A stretch of DNA of 64,000 nt from Eubacterium sp. (GCA_017463985.1 JAFUEH010000011.1:22398-86397), one strand, 5' to 3'. Shown: positions 8,662 through 18,075, counted from the stretch's first letter. Numbers and translations: made by a program. The notes: a model not told the origin generated them from the sequence alone.

Positions 8662-10062
8662 TTATTTCTCAAAGAAGGTGAGGAAGCCCTTGTAAGCGCT
8701 GTAAACATCGATCTTGGAAACGATTTCATAGGGCGCGTGCATGGAAAGCACCGGCACGCCGACGTCGATCGTATCCACGTCCAGGTTCGCCACATACATC
8801 GCAACGGTTCCGCCGCCGCCTGCGTCGACCTTACCGAGCTCGCCGGTCTGCCACAGCACGCCGTTTTCGTCAAACAGGCGTCTTACCCATGCGCAAAACT
8901 CTGCGGAAGCGTCGGATGTGCCGCTCTTACCGCGCGCACCGGTGAACTTGGTGACGCAAACGCCGTTGTTCAGGAAACTGGCATTATTCTTTTCAAATAC
9001 GGTGGACCAGGTCGGATCATACGCAGCGTTAACGTCAGCGGACAGACACTTAGAATTGCGCAGCACGTCACGGCCCTCATAGCCCTCCATGCGTGCCAAA
9101 TCGGCAATAAAGTATTTCATATAGGAGGAGTGCAGGCCGGTATTGCCGTCGGAGCCGATCTCCTCTTTATCCGTCAGCACGGTGATCGCCGTATATTCCG
9201 GCGCCTCCTCCAGGTCAAGGATCGCCTGCAGCGCAGGATAAGAGCAAACCCTGTCGTCATGACCGTAGCCGCCGATCATGGAGCGGTCAAAGCCGATGTC
9301 GTCTACCGTAAAGGCCGGTACCAACTCTAATTCAGCGGACAGGAAATCCTTTTCAACAATGCCGTACTTTTCATACAGCAGCGACAGGATATTTAGCTTA
9401 ATACGCTCGCTCTCCTCGTCGTCCTTGAACGGACGGGAACCGATTACGACATTGAGCTCCTCGCCCTTGACGATCTCGTTCGTCTTACGCGCCATCTGCT
9501 CACCGCCAAGGTGCGGCAGAATATCGGTAATACAGAACTTCGGCTCGCCGGCCTCTTCACCGATACGAACGTCCACAAACGTACCGTCGCTCTTACAGAT
9601 CCTGCCGTGCAGCGACAGCGGGATCGCCACCCACTGGAACTTCTTGATGCCGCCATAGTAATGCGTCTTGAAGTAGCCGAGGCCCTCCTGCTCATAAACG
9701 GGACACTGCTTTAAGTCCAAGCGCGGCGAGTCAATATGCGCAGCAGCAATACGCACGCCGTCCTTAATGCTTCTCTTACCCTTCACGCAAAGGATCACAG
9801 ACTTGCCTCTGTTGGCGTAATAGACCTTGTCGCCCTCCTTGAGCGGATCGCCGTACGGATCAAACGGGACAAAACCGTTTGCCTGCGCCAGACTCTCTAC
9901 CCGCGCGGCAACCTCGCGCTCTGTTTTACATTCATACAGGAACTCCTTATAGCCCTCGCAAAACTCATCGCAAGCGGCCAGCTCCTCGGCGCTGAATACA
10001 TCTACGCCGTTCTTCTTGTCATTAAACAGCATCTCCTTGAGCTGCTTTGTTTTTTCAGACAT
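8662..10062 (-). CDS. M18 family zinc aminopeptidase
   Basis: 466 aa cytosolic aminopeptidase of family M18 (aspartyl aminopeptidase/aminopeptidase I group). Visible metal ligands are AAHIDSPRLD (His about 115), GGYGHDDRV (Asp), LTDKEEIGSDG (Glu pair) and the C-terminal SMHAPYE (His). It trims N-terminal residues from peptides, and the window has a second peptidase (M32) nearby, which fits a peptide-using anaerobe. ATG has the ribosome site GGAGG. Convergent with the ferredoxin oxidoreductase operon. Confidence 0.93.
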   Translation of the reverse strand: MSEKTKQLKEMLFNDKKNGVDVFSAEELAACDEFCEGYKEFLYECKTEREVAARVESLAQANGFVPFDPYGDPLKEGDKVYYANRGKSVILCVKGKRSIKDGVRIAAAHIDSPRLDLKQCPVYEQEGLGYFKTHYYGGIKKFQWVAIPLSLHGRICKSDGTFVDVRIGEEAGEPKFCITDILPHLGGEQMARKTNEIVKGEELNVVIGSRPFKDDEESERIKLNILSLLYEKYGIVEKDFLSAELELVPAFTVDDIGFDRSMIGGYGHDDRVCSYPALQAILDLEEAPEYTAITVLTDKEEIGSDGNTGLHSSYMKYFIADLARMEGYEGRDVLRNSKCLSADVNAAYDPTWSTVFEKNNASFLNNGVCVTKFTGARGKSGTSDASAEFCAWVRRLFDENGVLWQTGELGKVDAGGGGTVAMYVANLDVDTIDVGVPVLSMHAPYEIVSKIDVYSAYKGFLTFFEK

Positions 10063-10090
10063 TCTATTACCTCCTGTTATTCACAGTATT

Positions 10091-11662
10091 TTACAATATC
10101 GCGTCCAATATGCGCGCCAGCTGTGACGGCACATCGGCGGTACCGTCATTTATTATAACACAGTCGCTTTTGTCTGTATAGTATTTTTCCGAATGCTGTG
10201 CGCGGATTCTTGTCAGAGCCTGCTGTTCTGTCAGGCTGTCACGTGCCATGATCCGCTGCAGACGCACTGCCTCCGGCGCCAGCACACTGATCACCTTATA
10301 GCAGTCGGTCTCCATCTTTGCCTCCAGCAGCTGCGGCGCGTCGAGGACGGTCAGCCCCTTTGCGGCGTCACGGCACAACGCAATGATTGCCGGATGCAGG
10401 ATGCGGTTCAGACAGTCGGTGCTTTCTCGGCTGGCAAACGCCCGTTCTGCCAAGCGTTTCCGATCAAGCACACCGTTTTCCGCCACGTCCTCACCGAACG
10501 CCGCCTGCAGCGCCGGCAACACCGGCGACCCCTCCGCTGTAACCTGATGGGAATACGCGTCCGCGTCCACGACGGTAAAGCCCTTTTCCGCCAGCAATGC
10601 GCAGACATAGCCCTTGCCGGCACCCGTCTGGCCGGTCACCCCGAGCGTAAACGGCTTGCGCAGGTCGATCACTGTGAAAGCCGCCGCACGGATCAGCCGG
10701 TTATAGACCGCCATACCGACGCCGTCCTTGCGCGGCATACGGGCATAGACCTTTTCTGCACCCATTTCATCCAACCGGCGCAACGCGTCAAACAGCTCGC
10801 GCGCCTGGCTCAGATCGTCGCTTTCCCGACCGTAGCACAGGTGCGGTACGGTCACTTGATCGCCCTCAAAACAAAGGGCAAACGCACCGTCGCGGCTATT
10901 GACAAACTGTTCGTAGAGCGCCTGATCAGCGTCAACCAGCACGACGCGCGCCTTCGGCGCATAATGCTTATATTTCATCCCCGGCGAGGCGGCAACCTCG
11001 TCGTTTTTCATTCCTTCCAGCACTGCCGGCGCTACTTTAACTGGCCCGATCACCGCCTCCAGCATTTCCTTTGTGACAGCGCCAGGGCGCAGAATCGTCG
11101 GCACATCCGTGGCAAGGGTGATCACGGTGGATTCTACACCTACCGCGCAGTCGCCGCCGTCGATGATCGCGTCAATTTTACCGCTCATATCGTCGATCAC
11201 GTGCTGCGCCCTGGTGGGCGACGGCAAACCGCTGGTATTTGCGCTGGGAGCAGCGATCGGACAGCCGCTCGCCCTGATCAAGGCGCGCGCCGTCTCGTTT
11301 TGCGGCATACGCACCGCCACGGTATCCAGTCCGCCGCTGGTCACCGCAGGCACCCGATCGGATTTCTTCAGAATAACCGTCAACGGCGCAGGAAAGAAGG
11401 CGTCTATCAGCGCCTGCGCCGGCGGCGTTACCGCCTGCACCAGCGGCACAATATCCTCTTTTTCTGCAATATGCACAATCAGCGGATTGTCGCTCGGGCG
11501 GCCTTTTGCGGTATAAATGCTTTTGACCGCCGCTTCGTCCAGTGCGTTAGCGCCGAGTCCGTAAACCGTTTCCGTCGGGAAGGCCACCAACCCACCGCGC
11601 GCCACGAGCGCACCGGCCAGAGCGATATCCTCTTTTGATGTTGTTAAGATTTTTGTATTCAT
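10091..11662 (-). CDS. Fusion: threonylcarbamoyl-AMP synthase (Sua5/TsaC) plus dephospho-CoA kinase-like domain (CoaE)
   Basis: 523 aa. Residues about 10-205 are the YrdC/TsaC domain (GLVAFPTETVYGLGANA, KGRPSDNPLIVHI), which makes threonylcarbamoyl-AMP for the t6A37 tRNA base. Residues about 215-325 are the Sua5 C-terminal domain, joined by the linker SPGMKYKHYAP. Residues about 333-523 resemble dephospho-CoA kinase: GVTGQTGAGKGYV, a DADAYSHQV segment and LNRILHPAI. In the Walker A loop the Ser/Thr after GK is Gly (GAGKG), which is unusual and could affect Mg-ATP binding. The reading frame is continuous across both parts, with no stop or frameshift, so this is a true fusion. Confidence 0.85.
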   Translation of the reverse strand: MNTKILTTSKEDIALAGALVARGGLVAFPTETVYGLGANALDEAAVKSIYTAKGRPSDNPLIVHIAEKEDIVPLVQAVTPPAQALIDAFFPAPLTVILKKSDRVPAVTSGGLDTVAVRMPQNETARALIRASGCPIAAPSANTSGLPSPTRAQHVIDDMSGKIDAIIDGGDCAVGVESTVITLATDVPTILRPGAVTKEMLEAVIGPVKVAPAVLEGMKNDEVAASPGMKYKHYAPKARVVLVDADQALYEQFVNSRDGAFALCFEGDQVTVPHLCYGRESDDLSQARELFDALRRLDEMGAEKVYARMPRKDGVGMAVYNRLIRAAAFTVIDLRKPFTLGVTGQTGAGKGYVCALLAEKGFTVVDADAYSHQVTAEGSPVLPALQAAFGEDVAENGVLDRKRLAERAFASRESTDCLNRILHPAIIALCRDAAKGLTVLDAPQLLEAKMETDCYKVISVLAPEAVRLQRIMARDSLTEQQALTRIRAQHSEKYYTDKSDCVIINDGTADVPSQLARILDAIL

Positions 11663-11706
11663 GGTACCCTACCGATTATTACCGCCCTTTCCTTCCGCCT
11701 TCGTCA

Positions 11707-12780
11707 TCACTCCTGCGTTGCCTTCAGCTTTTCCGCCGTATCGGCTGTGATCAACGCGTCGATCAGCTCATCAAGGTCGCCGTTCAGGATCTGCTCCAGC
11801 TTATACAGCGTCAGGTTGATACGGTGATCGCTGACGCGGCCCTGCGGATAGTTATAGGTACGGATACGCTCGCTGCGGTCACCGGTACCGACCTGCGCCT
11901 TGCGCTCGCCGGCAATTTCGGCGTCGTGCTTTGCTTTTTCTGCGTCATAAAGCCTGGCACGCAGCACCTTGAGCGCCTTTTCTTTATTTTTATGCTGACT
12001 GCGCTCGTCCTGGCACTCCACCACCGTACCGGTTGGGATATGCGTGATCCGTATCGCGGACGAGGTCTTGTTAATATGCTGACCGCCGGCGCCGCTGGAG
12101 CGGAAGGTGTCGATCTGCAGATCCTTCTCGTTCAGCTCGAAGTCGACCTCCTCCGCCTCCGGCAGCACGGCTACCGTGGTGGTAGAGGTATGGATCCTGC
12201 CCTGACTTTCTGTTTCCGGCACACGCTGAACACGGTGCACGCCCGACTCAAATTTAAAGCGCGAATAAGCCCCGTCGCCCTCCACAGAAAAGGAGATCTC
12301 CTTATAACCGCCAAGACCGGTTTCATTCGCAGAAAGCACCTCGGTTTTAAAGCCCTTGGATTCGGCATACATCGTATACATACGGTACAACACGCCGGCA
12401 AACAGCGCGCTTTCCTCACCGCCGGCACCGCCGCGGATCTCAATGATAACGTTCTTATCGTCGTTCGGGTCACGCGGTAGCAGCAGTACCTTCAGCTCCT
12501 CCGCTAAACGCTCCATCAGCGCACGGCTCTGTTCAAATTCCTCCTTGACCATGACGGCAAAGTCCTCGTCCAGCGAGCTGTCGCCCAGCATTTCCTTAGA
12601 CTCCTCAAAGGTCTCCTTCGCCGCCTTGTATTCCCTGAACTTCTCTACAACGGGCGTCAGGTGCTTGAGCTCACGCATCAGCTTGGTGTACTGCTCCAGA
12701 TCAGCAATCACCTCCGGATCACACACCAGCGCGTTAACCTCCTCAAAGCGTTTTTCCACCTCTAGTAATTTATCAAACAT
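11707..12780 (-). CDS. prfA: Peptide chain release factor 1
   Basis: 357 aa, the standard RF1 length. It recognises UAA/UAG in the ribosomal A site and triggers peptide release. The catalytic GGQ is in [15 protein letters not shown] (about 230) and the RF1-type tripeptide region reads [13 protein letters not shown], PxT rather than the SPF of RF2. The start overlaps the DUF951 gene by 8 bases, making a two-gene unit. Confidence 0.96.
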   Translation of the reverse strand: MFDKLLEVEKRFEEVNALVCDPEVIADLEQYTKLMRELKHLTPVVEKFREYKAAKETFEESKEMLGDSSLDEDFAVMVKEEFEQSRALMERLAEELKVLLLPRDPNDDKNVIIEIRGGAGGEESALFAGVLYRMYTMYAESKGFKTEVLSANETGLGGYKEISFSVEGDGAYSRFKFESGVHRVQRVPETESQGRIHTSTTTVAVLPEAEEVDFELNEKDLQIDTFRSSGAGGQHINKTSSAIRITHIPTGTVVECQDERSQHKNKEKALKVLRARLYDAEKAKHDAEIAGERKAQVGTGDRSERIRTYNYPQGRVSDHRINLTLYKLEQILNGDLDELIDALITADTAEKLKATQE

Positions 12781-12967
12781 CGTTTTCGTCCTTTGCTGTT
12801 ACCTGTTTAATGTTCTTCTCTATTTTACTGCGCGGCACCATGACTTCCCTGCCGCAGCCGCAGCATTTGATTTTAAAGTCGATCCCGACGCGCAGCACCG
12901 TAAACGCCTTGCTGCCGCAGGGATGCGGCTTTTTCATCAGCAGTGTATCGCCAACCTTCACGTTCAT
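12773..12967 (-). CDS. DUF951 family small zinc-ribbon-like protein
   Basis: 64 aa. The layout [15 protein letters not shown]...[20 protein letters not shown] is typical of the Firmicutes DUF951 family, which is often near parB/serS/ychF-type genes. Three Cys and a His suggest a small metal-binding knuckle; no function is established that I can name. ATG 12967 follows GGAG with 8 bases spacing. It overlaps and probably drives prfA. Confidence 0.85.
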   Translation of the reverse strand: MNVKVGDTLLMKKPHPCGSKAFTVLRVGIDFKIKCCGCGREVMVPRSKIEKNIKQVTAKDENDV

Positions 12968-13161
12968 GCTATCAGCTCCTATTATCAGTTCATCATATTA
13001 TAGCATCTGTCGCCCGTTTTCGCAACTGCCTTTCGGCTTTTCGTAGTGTTGTTTTCCGCTGCAGCGTCTCATATTTCCCGCCGCGCCGTCATATAATGCA
13101 CTGTAAGCAGCGTAAGATTATCCCCAAACGCTGAACTGCTGTAAAGTAAAGGACTGAGAAC

Positions 13162-14085
13162 ATGACTTTTTATCCGGAGGGACTGAACGACAGTCTGTGC
13201 TGTTCGATGCACAGCCTGCAGGACATTAAGGCGGCGATCCGCAACAAAACCGTGCTGGAGGGTACCGTCACCGTTTGCGACAGCGCGCACAATCTTTATA
13301 TTGACTTGGGCTGTACCACCGGCTTTATGCCGAAAAACGAAGGCGCACTTGGTATTCTTGAAGGAACCGTCAGGGATATTGCGTTGATTTCTAAGGTAGG
13401 TCGGCGTGTATGCTTTCGCATTATGGGGTTTCACCGAAACAGTGACGGAACGACCGTACCGGTGCTGTCACGCCGCGCCGTTCAGCTGGCCTGTAAGGAG
13501 GAATACCTTGACCCGTTGTGCGCCGGCGATATTATTCCGGCCAAGGTCACGCGCCTGGAGCCATTCGGCGCTTTCATTGACATCGGCTGCGGTATTAATT
13601 CATTGATTCCGATCGATATGCTGTCCGTTTCGCGCATCAACTGTCCGGAGGAACGCGTCAAGGTCGGTCAACTCATTAAAACCGTGCTCCTGCGCCGTGA
13701 ACCGCATAAGCTCACCTTTTCGCTCAAGGAGCTGCTCGGCACTTGGGAGGAAAACGCCGCGGCGTTCTGCGCCGGTGAAACGGTGACCGGCATCGTCCGA
13801 AGCGTGGAAACCTACGGCATTTTCGTTGAGTTGGCGCCCAATCTTGCCGGTCTTGCTGAGCCCTGTGACGGCATACAGCCCGGGCAGCGCGTGGCAGTAT
13901 TTATCAAGTCCGTCATACCCGAAAAGATGAAGATCAAGCTCGCCGTCGTGGAAGTGCTTCCCGAAAGCGATAGTCAAACGCTGCCGCTGCGCTATTATGT
14001 CCGCTGCAGTCACCTTGACCGCTGGTATTATTCACCGCCCGGCGCTGCCAAAACCGTCTTTACGGATTTCACCGCCGCACAGTGA
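13162..14085 (+). CDS. S1-domain RNA-binding protein
   Basis: 307 aa with a run of S1-like OB folds: a weak one at about 30-85 (VLEGTVTVCDSAHNLYIDLG), a clear one at about 113-190 (GDIIPAKVTRLEPFGAFIDIG) and another at about 203-270 (GETVTGIVRSVETYGIFVEL). The pattern resembles truncated ribosomal protein S1 homologues of Clostridia, so an RNA- or ribosome-binding role is likely. AAGGA ribosome site eight bases before the ATG. The C-terminal 40 residues match no domain I recognise. It is a single gene between oppositely oriented neighbours. Confidence 0.85.
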   Translation: MTFYPEGLNDSLCCSMHSLQDIKAAIRNKTVLEGTVTVCDSAHNLYIDLGCTTGFMPKNEGALGILEGTVRDIALISKVGRRVCFRIMGFHRNSDGTTVPVLSRRAVQLACKEEYLDPLCAGDIIPAKVTRLEPFGAFIDIGCGINSLIPIDMLSVSRINCPEERVKVGQLIKTVLLRREPHKLTFSLKELLGTWEENAAAFCAGETVTGIVRSVETYGIFVELAPNLAGLAEPCDGIQPGQRVAVFIKSVIPEKMKIKLAVVEVLPESDSQTLPLRYYVRCSHLDRWYYSPPGAAKTVFTDFTAAQ

Positions 14086-14112
14086 CTACTGACGCCTCTC
14101 ATATCGAAACGC

Positions 14113-14146
14113 AACAGGGCAACCCGTGCATGGGTTGCCCTGTTTA
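14113..14146. terminator. Bidirectional terminator
   Basis: Inverted repeat CAGGGCAACCC / GGGTTGCCCTG (14115-14142) around a short loop, between the convergent S1 gene and serS. Confidence 0.8.
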
Positions 14147-14159
14147 TATTGATGTCGGC

Positions 14160-15446
14160 TTATTTTTTCGGCAGGATCTTGTCCTTGCCGCCCATATACA
14201 TCCTGAGCGCTTCCGGAATATTGACAGAGCCGTCCGCATTCAGGTTGTTTTCCAGGAAGGCAATCAGCATTCTCGGCGGCGCCACAACGGTATTGTTCAG
14301 CGTATGCGCCAGGTAATTGCCCTTTTCTCCCTTGACCCTGATCTTTAACCTTCTTGCCTGCGCGTCCGTCAGGTTAGAGCAGGAGCCAACCTCAAAATAT
14401 TTCTTCTGACGGGGACTCCACGCCTCGACGTCTACACTCTTGACCTTGAGATCCGCCAGGTCGCCGGAGCAGCACTCGAGCGTGCGCACCGGAATATCCA
14501 GGCTGCGGAACAGATCGACCGTATTCTGCCAAAGCTGGTCAAACCAGTAAGGCGATTCCTCCGGCTTACAGACAACGACCATCTCCTGCTTTTCAAACTG
14601 ATGGATGCGGTACACGCCGCGCTCCTCGATACCGTGCGCGCCCTTTTCCTTGCGGAAACACGGAGAATACGAGGTCAGCGTGAGCGGCAGCTTTTCCTCC
14701 GGCGTGATCGTGTCAATAAATTTACCGATCATGGAATGCTCTGACGTACCGATCAGGTAGAGATCCTCGCCCTCGATCTTGTACATCATGGCGTCCATTT
14801 CCTCAAAGCTCATGACGCCGGTCACCACGTTAGAGCGGATCATGAACGGCGGCACAACGTAGGTAAAGCCGCGGTCGATCATAAAGTCACGCGCATAGCT
14901 GATCACGGCGCTGTGCAGGCGCGCAATGTCGCCCATCAGGTAATAGAACCCGTTGCCGGCAACACGACCGGCAGCGTCCATATCGATACCGTCGAAGGTT
15001 TCCATAATGTCCGTATGATACGGAATGGGAAAGTCCGGTACCGCCGGCTCGCCGTAGCGCTGTACCTCTACATTTTCGCTGTCGTCCTTGCCGATCGGCA
15101 CCGACGGATCAATGATATTCGGGATCGCCATCATGATCTTTGTCACGCGCTCATTGAGTTCCGCCTCTCTGGCGGAAAGCGACTCCAGCTCCTTTGCCTG
15201 TGCGGTCACCTGCTCCTTAAGTGCCATTCCCTCTTCTCGTTTTCCCTGTGCCATTAAGGCGCCGATCTGTTTAGAGATCTTGTTACGGTTAGCGCGCAGC
15301 TCGTCAGCCTTTACCATGACGGCGCGGCGCTCCTCGTCCAGCTGAATGACCTCGTCTACCAGCGGCAGCTTGTGCTCCTGGAACTTCTTTTGGATATTTT
15401 CCTTTACAATTTCGGGATTTTCCCTCACAAATTTAATGTCAAGCAC
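14160..15446 (-). CDS. serS: Seryl-tRNA synthetase
   Basis: 428 aa class II synthetase that charges tRNA-Ser. The N-terminal ~110 residues form the tRNA-binding helical hairpin (LRANRNKISKQIG). The catalytic core shows LIGTSEHSMIG, the motif 2 region FRKEKGAHGIEERGVYRIHQFEK and the motif 3-like NTVVAPPRMLIAFLE. No T-box is visible upstream; the ATG lies 12 bases after parB, so it is probably co-transcribed with the partition genes. Confidence 0.97.
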   Translation of the reverse strand: MLDIKFVRENPEIVKENIQKKFQEHKLPLVDEVIQLDEERRAVMVKADELRANRNKISKQIGALMAQGKREEGMALKEQVTAQAKELESLSAREAELNERVTKIMMAIPNIIDPSVPIGKDDSENVEVQRYGEPAVPDFPIPYHTDIMETFDGIDMDAAGRVAGNGFYYLMGDIARLHSAVISYARDFMIDRGFTYVVPPFMIRSNVVTGVMSFEEMDAMMYKIEGEDLYLIGTSEHSMIGKFIDTITPEEKLPLTLTSYSPCFRKEKGAHGIEERGVYRIHQFEKQEMVVVCKPEESPYWFDQLWQNTVDLFRSLDIPVRTLECCSGDLADLKVKSVDVEAWSPRQKKYFEVGSCSNLTDAQARRLKIRVKGEKGNYLAHTLNNTVVAPPRMLIAFLENNLNADGSVNIPEALRMYMGGKDKILPKK

Positions 15447-15458
15447 CGTTATTTCCTC

Positions 15459-16307
15459 CTATTCCTTATATAATGCATTCGCTAACGCCTTCAGATCGTC
15501 CTGCGAATAAAATTCTATCTCCAGTGTGCCCCTGCTGCCGCTGTTTGATACCTTGACCTTTCTGCCGAGTGTTTCAGACAGAGACAGCGCCACCTCGTCG
15601 TAAAACGAATCGCGCGTTTTACGGCGTGCAGCCGTTGCACGGCGACGCGGTGACTGGGCCATTTTTTCCACGTCGCGCACCGTAAGTTTCATTGAAACGA
15701 TACGGTTTGCCGCCTCGAGCATCATCGCTTCGTTTTCAAACCCAAGCAGCGCACGCGCATGACCGGCGGAGATCACGCCGCTTTTCGTCATTTCGCGTAC
15801 CTCCTCCGGCAACCGTAGCAATCGCAAAGCATTGGCGATCGCCGGCCGCGACTTTCCGACAGAGACCGCAATCTCTTCCTGCGTATAACCGCATTTATCA
15901 GCGAGCGCCTGCAAGCCCTCCGCTTCTTCGATCGGGTTCAGATCCTCACGCTGCAGGTTCTCGATAATTGCAAGCTCCATTGCCTCTGTGTCGCTGAGCT
16001 CCTTAACAACGACAGGGACTTCGGTCAAGCCTGCCAACCGTGCCGCTCGCCAACGGCGCTCGCCGGCAACGAGCTGGTAGCTCCCTTCCGGCAATGGGCG
16101 AACCAGCAGCGGTTGTAATACGCCATGCTGACGGATCGAGTCCGCCAGTTCCTCCAGCGCCGTCTCGTCAAACGTCTTACGCGGCTGATCACGGTTGGGG
16201 ATAATATCGTTAAGCGGCAGGGTGCTGGTAGATACGCCGTCGCTGACGCTGTTTTCAAACATCAGCGCGCCGAGCCCCTTGCCGAGTCCGGATTGCTTTT
16301 TAGCCAT
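15459..16307 (-). CDS. parB: Chromosome partition protein ParB (Spo0J)
   Basis: 282 aa from ATG 16307 (AAGGAG eight bases upstream; a longer start would add 22 unrelated residues). Residues KKQSGLGKGLGALM form the ParA-stimulating N-terminus, then comes the CTPase/ParB core with GVLQPLLVRP and GERRWRAARLAG, and a helix-turn-helix around GYTQEEIAVSVGKSRPAIANALRLL. It binds parS, spreads as a CTP-loaded clamp and loads condensin. The gene is separated from parA by a NERD-domain gene whose end it overlaps by 8 bases. Confidence 0.93.
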   Translation of the reverse strand: MAKKQSGLGKGLGALMFENSVSDGVSTSTLPLNDIIPNRDQPRKTFDETALEELADSIRQHGVLQPLLVRPLPEGSYQLVAGERRWRAARLAGLTEVPVVVKELSDTEAMELAIIENLQREDLNPIEEAEGLQALADKCGYTQEEIAVSVGKSRPAIANALRLLRLPEEVREMTKSGVISAGHARALLGFENEAMMLEAANRIVSMKLTVRDVEKMAQSPRRRATAARRKTRDSFYDEVALSLSETLGRKVKVSNSGSRGTLEIEFYSQDDLKALANALYKE

Positions 16308-17208
16308 TTCTATTCTCCTTATATCTGTATATCGTTCGTGTAAAGTGACATTGGGGATATCCTGTGCAACCAATAAAAGGTCCGGCCTTGCCGTTGCGTT
16401 TCACTAATCTTTTACCGCATTCCGGGCAAATCCACTCTTGTTTACGTCGCTCAGCTTCTTGTTGTTCTACAAGCGGTCGATATCTTTCAACAAAACTGTT
16501 TTTATTGACCTGGTGCAAGGATAATATAGATTGTCCTGTCGTCAGCATTTCCTTCCTTGAAAAACCCGCCTGTTTCACTTGAGCAGTGCAAGCCTTTATA
16601 GTTGTCGCTAGATTGTCAGCACGGATGACGGTGTTCTTTATTTCCTCTGGCGCATATCTGTCATCAATAATTGTTTTGGCATTAGAAAGGACTACTAACG
16701 ATTTAGTAAATCGCTTGTTAACCAACCTCGTCAATGCGCCAAAAACCTTTCCGTATCTGGCAGCATCAGCGTTGTTGAGCACAACCAAATGTCGTTCGTT
16801 TTGCGTAATTGGCGACGGAAAGCCCTCTTTTACAGTTTTTCCATTATAGGAATAGCTCCTGATAAAATCGCCCTTATCGTTAATTTTGATATTACCGTAT
16901 AGATTTTTACATTCAATAATAAAATTTAACTTAGAGGTGATAACATAAAAGTCAATTTGCGCCGTCAGACCCTCATGCTCAATATATAGATCCTGTAAAA
17001 CAACCATATCTAAATCGGCATATTGCAGTTGATACAATATTTCGGCTTCTCCTGCATTGCCATACTCAAGATATTGTATTTGCTTTCCTATATCGTCTTT
17101 TAAGGTACCTGTAGCGCGCTTCTCAAGCTCTTTAAGTTGAGCAAGCTGCTCATCAGATTCCGTTCCGTCTTTAAGTACAGTAATTTCTGCTTTTCTGAAT
17201 AAGCTCAT
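16300..17208 (-). CDS. NERD-domain protein with C-terminal topoisomerase-type zinc finger
   Basis: 302 aa. A nuclease-related (NERD) domain covers about 45-170: a GNAGEAEILYQLQ segment, then QIDFYVI and IIECKNLYGNI, which supply the Glu, Asp and ExK residues of this PD-(D/E)XK-like fold. The C-terminus (about 258-295) has CPECGKRLVKRNGKAGPFIGC, a Cys4 zinc finger like that of topoisomerase I. A DNA-acting nuclease is an inference. Codon use is visibly more AT-rich than in parA or parB. It lies 9 bases after parA and overlaps parB by 8, so it is inside the partition operon rather than beside it. Confidence 0.85.
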   Translation of the reverse strand: MSLFRKAEITVLKDGTESDEQLAQLKELEKRATGTLKDDIGKQIQYLEYGNAGEAEILYQLQYADLDMVVLQDLYIEHEGLTAQIDFYVITSKLNFIIECKNLYGNIKINDKGDFIRSYSYNGKTVKEGFPSPITQNERHLVVLNNADAARYGKVFGALTRLVNKRFTKSLVVLSNAKTIIDDRYAPEEIKNTVIRADNLATTIKACTAQVKQAGFSRKEMLTTGQSILSLHQVNKNSFVERYRPLVEQQEAERRKQEWICPECGKRLVKRNGKAGPFIGCTGYPQCHFTRTIYRYKENRNG

Positions 17209-17217
17209 TGTACCTCC

Positions 17218-17979
17218 TTATTGCTTTTTCAAGAACTCATCGGTGAACTTTTTATAGGCAAAGGAAGCCTTAGAATACTTTTCATAGTAAATGACCGGCT
17301 CTCCGAACGACGGTGCTTCCGCAATTTTTACACTGCGCGGAATCATGGTCTTATAGGTTTTCTTCGGGAAGAACTGATTCACCTCGTCGATGACCTGCTG
17401 CGTCAGCTTCAAACGGCTGTCATACATCGTAAAAAGCACGCCCTCCAGCTCCAGATGAGGATTATATTCTTTTTTTACCGTTCTAACGGTGTTCACTAAC
17501 TGGCTGAGCCCCTCGAGCGCATAGTATTCGCACTGCAGCGGAACAATCAACGTATCGGCTGCAACCAGCGCATTGATCGACAGGATGCCAAGACTCGGCG
17601 GACAGTCGATAATAATATAGTCATACTCTACTACCAGCGTAGCGATCGCCTTTTTCAGGATACGGTTACGGTTTTCCACATTAGAAAGCTCAATTTCAGC
17701 ACCGGCAAGATCAATGCTCGCTGGCAGAACGGACAGGTTCTTAAACGCCGTTTCCGTCAGAATAGAACGCGCGGTTACTTCACCGAGCAGCATATCGTAA
17801 GTGGAATAATCCAGCGTACTTTTATCAATACCTACACCGGATGTAGCGTTACCCTGCGGATCAACATCAATCAGTAGGGTTTTATAGCCCTTATATCCCA
17901 AAGCAGCCGCCATATTCACGCAGGTCGTTGTTTTGCCTACGCCGCCTTTTTGATTAAAGATCGTTACTATTTTACCCAT
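17218..17979 (-). CDS. parA: Chromosome partition ATPase ParA (Soj)
   Basis: 253 aa. Deviant Walker A FNQKGGVGKTTTCVN at residues 8-22, followed by DVDPQGNATSG and DCPPSLGILSINAL. It is an ATP-dependent DNA-binding dimer that works with ParB in segregation and influences DnaA. The start is 50 bases from the double parS. First gene of the leftward parA-NERD-parB-serS run. Confidence 0.95.
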   Translation of the reverse strand: MGKIVTIFNQKGGVGKTTTCVNMAAALGYKGYKTLLIDVDPQGNATSGVGIDKSTLDYSTYDMLLGEVTARSILTETAFKNLSVLPASIDLAGAEIELSNVENRNRILKKAIATLVVEYDYIIIDCPPSLGILSINALVAADTLIVPLQCEYYALEGLSQLVNTVRTVKKEYNPHLELEGVLFTMYDSRLKLTQQVIDEVNQFFPKKTYKTMIPRSVKIAEAPSFGEPVIYYEKYSKASFAYKKFTDEFLKKQ

Positions 17980-18029
17980 AACTTCACCTCGTTACGTGTT
18001 ATTATACATGATTATGCGGTTAATAGCAA

Positions 18030-18070
18030 TGTTTCACGTGAAACTTTTTGAAAAAGTTTCACGTGAAACA
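18030..18070. promoter_or_regulatory. Two parS sites fused into a 41-bp perfect palindrome
   Basis: TGTTTCACGTGAAACT (18030-18045) and AGTTTCACGTGAAACA (18055-18070) each match the parS consensus TGTTTCACGTGAAACA at 15 of 16 positions. The two sites are mirror images around a central G (18050), so the whole 41 bases are a perfect inverted repeat. They are the ParB nucleation sites, next to parA as in other Firmicutes. Confidence 0.95.
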
Positions 18071-18075
18071 TAAAA

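Noticed and set aside
10193-11638. 481 aa open frame on the plus strand
   Set aside because: It is exactly antisense to the TsaC-CoaE fusion, has no ribosome site and its product is rich in Arg/His with no recognisable domain, as expected of a shadow in GC-rich DNA.
18030-18070. Terminator or attenuator hairpin
   Set aside because: The palindrome can form a hairpin, but each half is a parS consensus next to parA and a separate terminator with a T-tract lies just beside it.
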